Origin: Arthrinium phaeospermum
Lineage: Eukaryota > Ascomycota > Sordariomycetes > Amphisphaeriales > Apiosporaceae
Direction of reading: 5' to 3'
Assembly: GCA_006503535.1 (NCBI GenBank)
Contig: QYRS01000012.1
Location: 1,116,001 to 1,180,000 of the forward strand
Length of the DNA: 64,000 nt
Below the pieces are notes generated by a model. It searched no databases and was not told the origin of the DNA. It worked only from the letters and a program-made list of their open reading frames with translations. Made by a program: the position numbers and the translations under genes. Positions 60,601 through 64,000 of the stretch are shown here, one piece after another; within the stretch, counting starts at the first letter, position 1; every line of letters begins with the position of its first letter.

Positions 60601-61460
60601 CAAAGTATGCCTTGCAGGATCGGTGGACCGTGGAGATCGGCCAGGTTTACCAGGGAAACCTAGAGCTCGTATATTGTGGATCCTCAACTTTACTTCTTCG
60701 AGGCGATGCTTTTGTTCCTAAATATGTATACTAGGTTCAAACAGGATATTTTTATTTTATTAGGCGCATTGGTACCGCCAATATTCATTTCATTTCCTAC
60801 ATGGTTGAAAGAGATAGCCCCCGAATGCGATTGCTCACCACTCTTCTGTGGATGCTCGGTGCCGTGTTGTAGCCAAGCTTCGGACCCGAAACGGCGCTGG
60901 TGACTCTGAATTCTTCTGGGGGACGTCATCTTTGGGTTGCATTTACCTTGCTGCCGATCGCTACTGACCACAGCCACGGAAGAGAGAGAGATGGGATGGA
61001 TTTCTAGGTAGCACCATTAAATCCATACGGGAGGGGTGGGAAGTGAAAGACCAATCTTCAACCCTGCTCTCATTGCGCTTAGCATTGCCGCAGCAGCCGC
61101 TTCCGTCGCGCTACCAGAGCGCCGGATTTTGCCTGATTGCCTCATACATACACATGGCCCACTGCGCGTGCGTCCTGGCTGACGCGAGTCATGGAAATAG
61201 GCCGGGATTAAGTCTTACTACCTAATCGCCGGGTGATGAAGTCAAAAGACGCAATCCAGCCAGCCCCCAATATCTTCTGAAAAACATACGTGTACCATAT
61301 CGATGAATTGGCCAGGTCTCGGAGTTTCTGGCTTTGGGTTCTGAAGAATTGCAAGATTGGGAAGCAGAAGCATAGGTGCATTTGAGGTGTGTGCTGTTCA
61401 GGAGGGGCAATCAATTACATAACGTTCTATCGATAAGGCCAAGTTAATTGAAACTGGCAT

Positions 61461-61480
61461 AGACGCGTCGCGACGCGTCT
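61461..61480. promoter_or_regulatory. 20-bp palindrome containing two MCB (ACGCGT) boxes
   Basis: The sequence AGACGCGTCGCGACGCGTCT is a perfect inverted repeat and contains ACGCGT twice. ACGCGT is the MluI cell-cycle box bound by MBF (Mbp1/Res-type factors) in yeasts. It lies about 350 bases upstream of the F-box/TPR gene start and is the only such paired site I found in the window. Confidence 0.6.
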
Positions 61481-61829
61481 TCCTACTGATCTTCAACGGC
61501 AACCTGACAGCGACGACTCGAATCGGCAAATTCTCACAGCTGTAAGGAGCACGGTATAGAAATCCGCCTCAGCTGGCCTTGGCGGGAGAGAAAGAATATG
61601 ATTTTGCATACTTCGTTTTGATCGTAAAAGAGCTATCGTCGCACAACACCGACAATCGGCTCAACATCATCTCTCCAAACTCCTGTATTCCCCAATCAAG
61701 GCGTAGCGTGCCAGCGCCAGTTTGTCATCGCTAGGTTAAAAGTTAGTAGGACGGCCCAACCTATCAAGGCTTTCAACCCAGAACCATCAACCATTTCTTC
61801 CTGGCTGTCTTGCAGTTCTGTTTTGTTGC

Positions 61830-64000
61830 ATGATGCGACGAACAACTTCTACTGCTGCCTCCCAAGAGACGGCGCTGGAGCGAGGCAAGGTCGCCTACAA
61901 TGCGGGGAACCTGACTGTGGCGGTCACGCTCCTCAAAGAGGTGAGTGCGAGTAGCAGCAATCCGATCGGTCTTTACGTTATGTTATTTTCCCAGTGGCTC
62001 ATCGAATGTTATATCTCCTAGGTTGTCAGAGGATGCTGTCCAAACTCGACCGTGACGGACGGGCCCTGCACTTGCAGAGACCTGCTGCGTGCCCTTCAAG
62101 AGAACGATCTCCGGAGCCAGCTGGTCGCGAGATGCAAATGCAAGGCCAAGCTAGACAAGCGCTGCCGTAATCAGGGGCACATGGACGCCCTCAACCTCCT
62201 GACTCTGGTCGCCATGAAGAAGAGCAAAGGCAAATCTGCTACCGCCACAAGCCTCGCCGCGGAAATGATTTGGCGCAACCCTAGAGACCCCAGTGTACGT
62301 TTCCCTCCCACCCTTGGCCAAGTATACAGGCAGGTTTTGGTGCCAAGGAAGAATTTTGTAGAGGCTGACTTTGGTTATTGGCAACACAGGGGTATCTACG
62401 CTTGGGTCAGATCCTTCGCAAGGAGCAGAAACCGGCTATTGCTTTTAATGCCTACAGTCAGGGCGCCATCTTGGTTGCGGAGAAATATCCCGATCACCCG
62501 CGTCTCGAGGTGTTGCGCCAGCAAGCAGACGCTGTAGAGAAGGTGATGCGCAAAGTTGACCCTATACAGGCACTGCCCCTGGAGTTGATCAACATGATAT
62601 TCACCATGTTAGATACGACAGAAATCTGGTGGGCTCCCAACATACCCCAATGCACAACTTGACGTAGAGCAGAAAATGCTAACGACTCTCTACCATCGGC
62701 TCACAGCCGCTGTCTGCAAGTTTCGAAGACCTGGAAGGCGAAACTTGAAAGTGCCGACGCGCGAGATGTTTGGCTGCACCAGTCCTACACTCTCAGGCGC
62801 ACAAAGCATGGGCTGGCAAGTAAAGTCTTCCATCGCTATATCCAGGCGTATACGTGTGGACGTCTAAGAGGCTTCGCCATCAAGGATGAGTCGGGGTTCT
62901 TGGCCAAACACTTTGCCCTATTCTCCCGTTGTTGCGGCGAGCTCCAGCACCTCACCTTGAAAGGATCCATCGATCTAGCTGACAGTCTTGCCACCACCGC
63001 CATTCCTTATCGGCTCGAGACTTTGCATCTCGGCAACCGTGTCCAGTATGGCACCAAGAGTATTGACAAGTTCCTCACGCATTGCTCCAAAACGCTCCGG
63101 GACCTGTCTCTTCTGAGCCTCCCTGCCCACGGCATTTGGACGCCGTCTTGGCCTGACCTGCCTCTGGTGGAAACTTTGAGGCTTGCAGGCAGCAACGGCA
63201 CCACCATTCATTTGGTAAGAACATGATACCACCCAGCTTTACCGACTTTATTTCTTACGTGTCTCTAGCCCTCAATCGCGAGTCGCACGCCCAACGTTCG
63301 AGAACTGTGGTTGGATACCATTACCCTTCAAGTGCAGGACTCCAACGTGCCGGAACTTGGTTTCTGGCCCAAGGTCGAACGGTTGTATTGTCGCACCGTC
63401 GGTCGCAGCCCCATCGACCTGCCTGCCGCGGGTATGCCCTTGTTCGGTATCAGCGAGCAGATCACGGAGCTGTTCCTCGATAAAAGCCAGCTTGACATAT
63501 TCTTTGGGGACACCGGGCTCTACGAAGGAAGTTACGACGGAATACTGGCCAACCTGAAGTCCATATCCATCACCAACTGCGCCGGCGGCGGACCCGAGAA
63601 GCTGAAGCGGATCATCATACCCTCCCTAGAAAACAGGTCGCTCGAGGTGCTGCAGCTGAACCCGTACCCGCTTCCCTCTCAGCGGCCTCCTCGGGCCCCG
63701 GCCGCCGCCCCTCCCGCGGATAACACTGATTCCTTCGCCTGGCTCCGCAACAAATGCGTCCAGCACCTGACCGTCGGCGGCCTGAACCTCCGCCACGGCC
63801 TCATCGACCTCGACGCCACCCTGACATCCATCGTCGCCCAGTGCGGCGCCCTGACCTCCCTCGACATCGGCCAGGAGGCCGTCGCGGCCGCCACCCTTGT
63901 CGCCTTCATCAAGAAGGATCAAGGCGTCCGCGCCCTCTGGCATAACAACCCGGAGCTCCCCACCTACGACCTCCAGGCCTGGGTCCGCGACAAGGACCTC
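61830..64000 (+). CDS. F-box/TPR/leucine-rich protein, Pof3-like (partial, runs off the window)
   Basis: Probable substrate receptor of an SCF ubiquitin ligase. Five exons join in frame: 61830-61940, 62022-62294, 62390-62628, 62707-63214 and 63269 to beyond 64000; introns start GTGAGT, GTACGT, GTGGGC and GTAAGA. TPR-like helices occur at residues about 14-37 (ERGKVAYNAGNLTVAVTLLK) and 128-175 (GYLRLGQIL...AIAFNAYSQGA). The F-box spans about 186-230 (PIQALPLELINMIFTMLD, then RCLQVSKTWKAKL). Leucine-rich-type repeats follow (CGELQHLTL, LETLHLGN, LRDLSLLSLP, VETLRLAG, VRELWLDTITL). This TPR, F-box, LRR order matches fission yeast Pof3, which acts in genome integrity. At least 621 residues are present and no frameshift is seen. 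Two adjacent ATGs (61830, 61833) could start translation. Confidence 0.88.

Larger units (their letters stand above)
56088..61829. other. 5.7 kb gene-poor stretch
   Basis: No gene is recognised. It contains a pentamer array GGGCT with five copies (57656-57680), GC-rich short repeats, and near its right end a 20-bp perfect palindrome with two ACGCGT boxes (61461-61480). The last 350 bases are the presumed promoter of the F-box/TPR gene. Confidence 0.5.

Noticed and set aside
1..64000. CRISPR arrays, secondary-metabolite clusters, viral genes
   Set aside because: No regularly spaced repeats, no polyketide or peptide synthetase modules and no viral proteins were seen. The malonyltransferase at 35.4 kb is the stand-alone mitochondrial enzyme and not a polyketide synthase domain.

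Overview
The window looks like nuclear DNA from a filamentous ascomycete (Pezizomycotina, most likely a Sordariomycete). Introns are short (54 to about 280 bases) with GTRNGT donors and CTAAC-type branch points. The recognisable proteins are fungal: Def1, Nup133, Afg1, Mpp10, the AP-3 mu subunit, mitochondrial malonyltransferase, a TRAPPC2L-like subunit, a Pom1-type DYRK kinase and an F-box/TPR protein. A roughly 2.9 kb AT-rich island almost devoid of CA and TG dinucleotides carries the signature of repeat-induced point mutation (RIP). Species cannot be fixed from the sequence alone.

Layout: 1-6.2 kb is gene-poor. A D-2-hydroxyacid dehydrogenase (6.2-7.3 kb, minus) is followed by a DEF1-like gene (8.6-11.8 kb, minus) and the RIP island (about 13.6-16.6 kb). 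Then come a conserved gene of unknown function (17.4 kb, plus), NUP133 (19.4-23.7 kb, minus), AFG1 (24.9-26.9 kb, plus), a small Dmo2/DMAC1-like membrane protein (27.5-28.1 kb, minus), an RNase D-like exonuclease (28.5-29.3 kb, minus), a tRNA-like element (30.0 kb), MPP10 (30.6-32.7 kb, minus), the AP-3 mu subunit (33.1-34.7 kb, plus), mitochondrial MCT1 (35.4-36.7 kb, plus), a TRAPPC2L-like gene (37.3-38.2 kb, plus) and a POM1-like kinase (42.6-46.9 kb, plus). From 47 to 62 kb only one small Cys-rich gene (55.8 kb) can be supported. A partial F-box/TPR gene runs off the right end (61.8-64 kb, plus).

The genes are mostly single-copy housekeeping functions, not a pathway cluster. Three act in mitochondria (AFG1, the Dmo2-like protein, MCT1), two in membrane traffic (AP-3 mu, TRAPPC2L-like), and others at the nuclear pore, in rRNA processing, RNA polymerase II turnover and cell polarity. 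NUP133/AFG1 and MPP10/AP-3 mu are divergent pairs.

The most striking global property is that many conserved genes are broken by single-base indels (about 35 by my count), while neighbouring genes are intact. There are also two near-identical tandem duplications of about 141 bp and apparent internal losses in the kinase and Mpp10. Assembly error is the simplest explanation and should be excluded before any pseudogene claim. Biologically, the best leads are a duplicated CxxCRV-plus-donor module in the Dmo2-like gene, a 20-bp palindrome holding two ACGCGT (MCB) boxes upstream of the F-box gene, the RIP island, and an uncharacterised conserved Cys-rich small protein inside a long gene-poor tract. 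I did not find a clearly new biological system.
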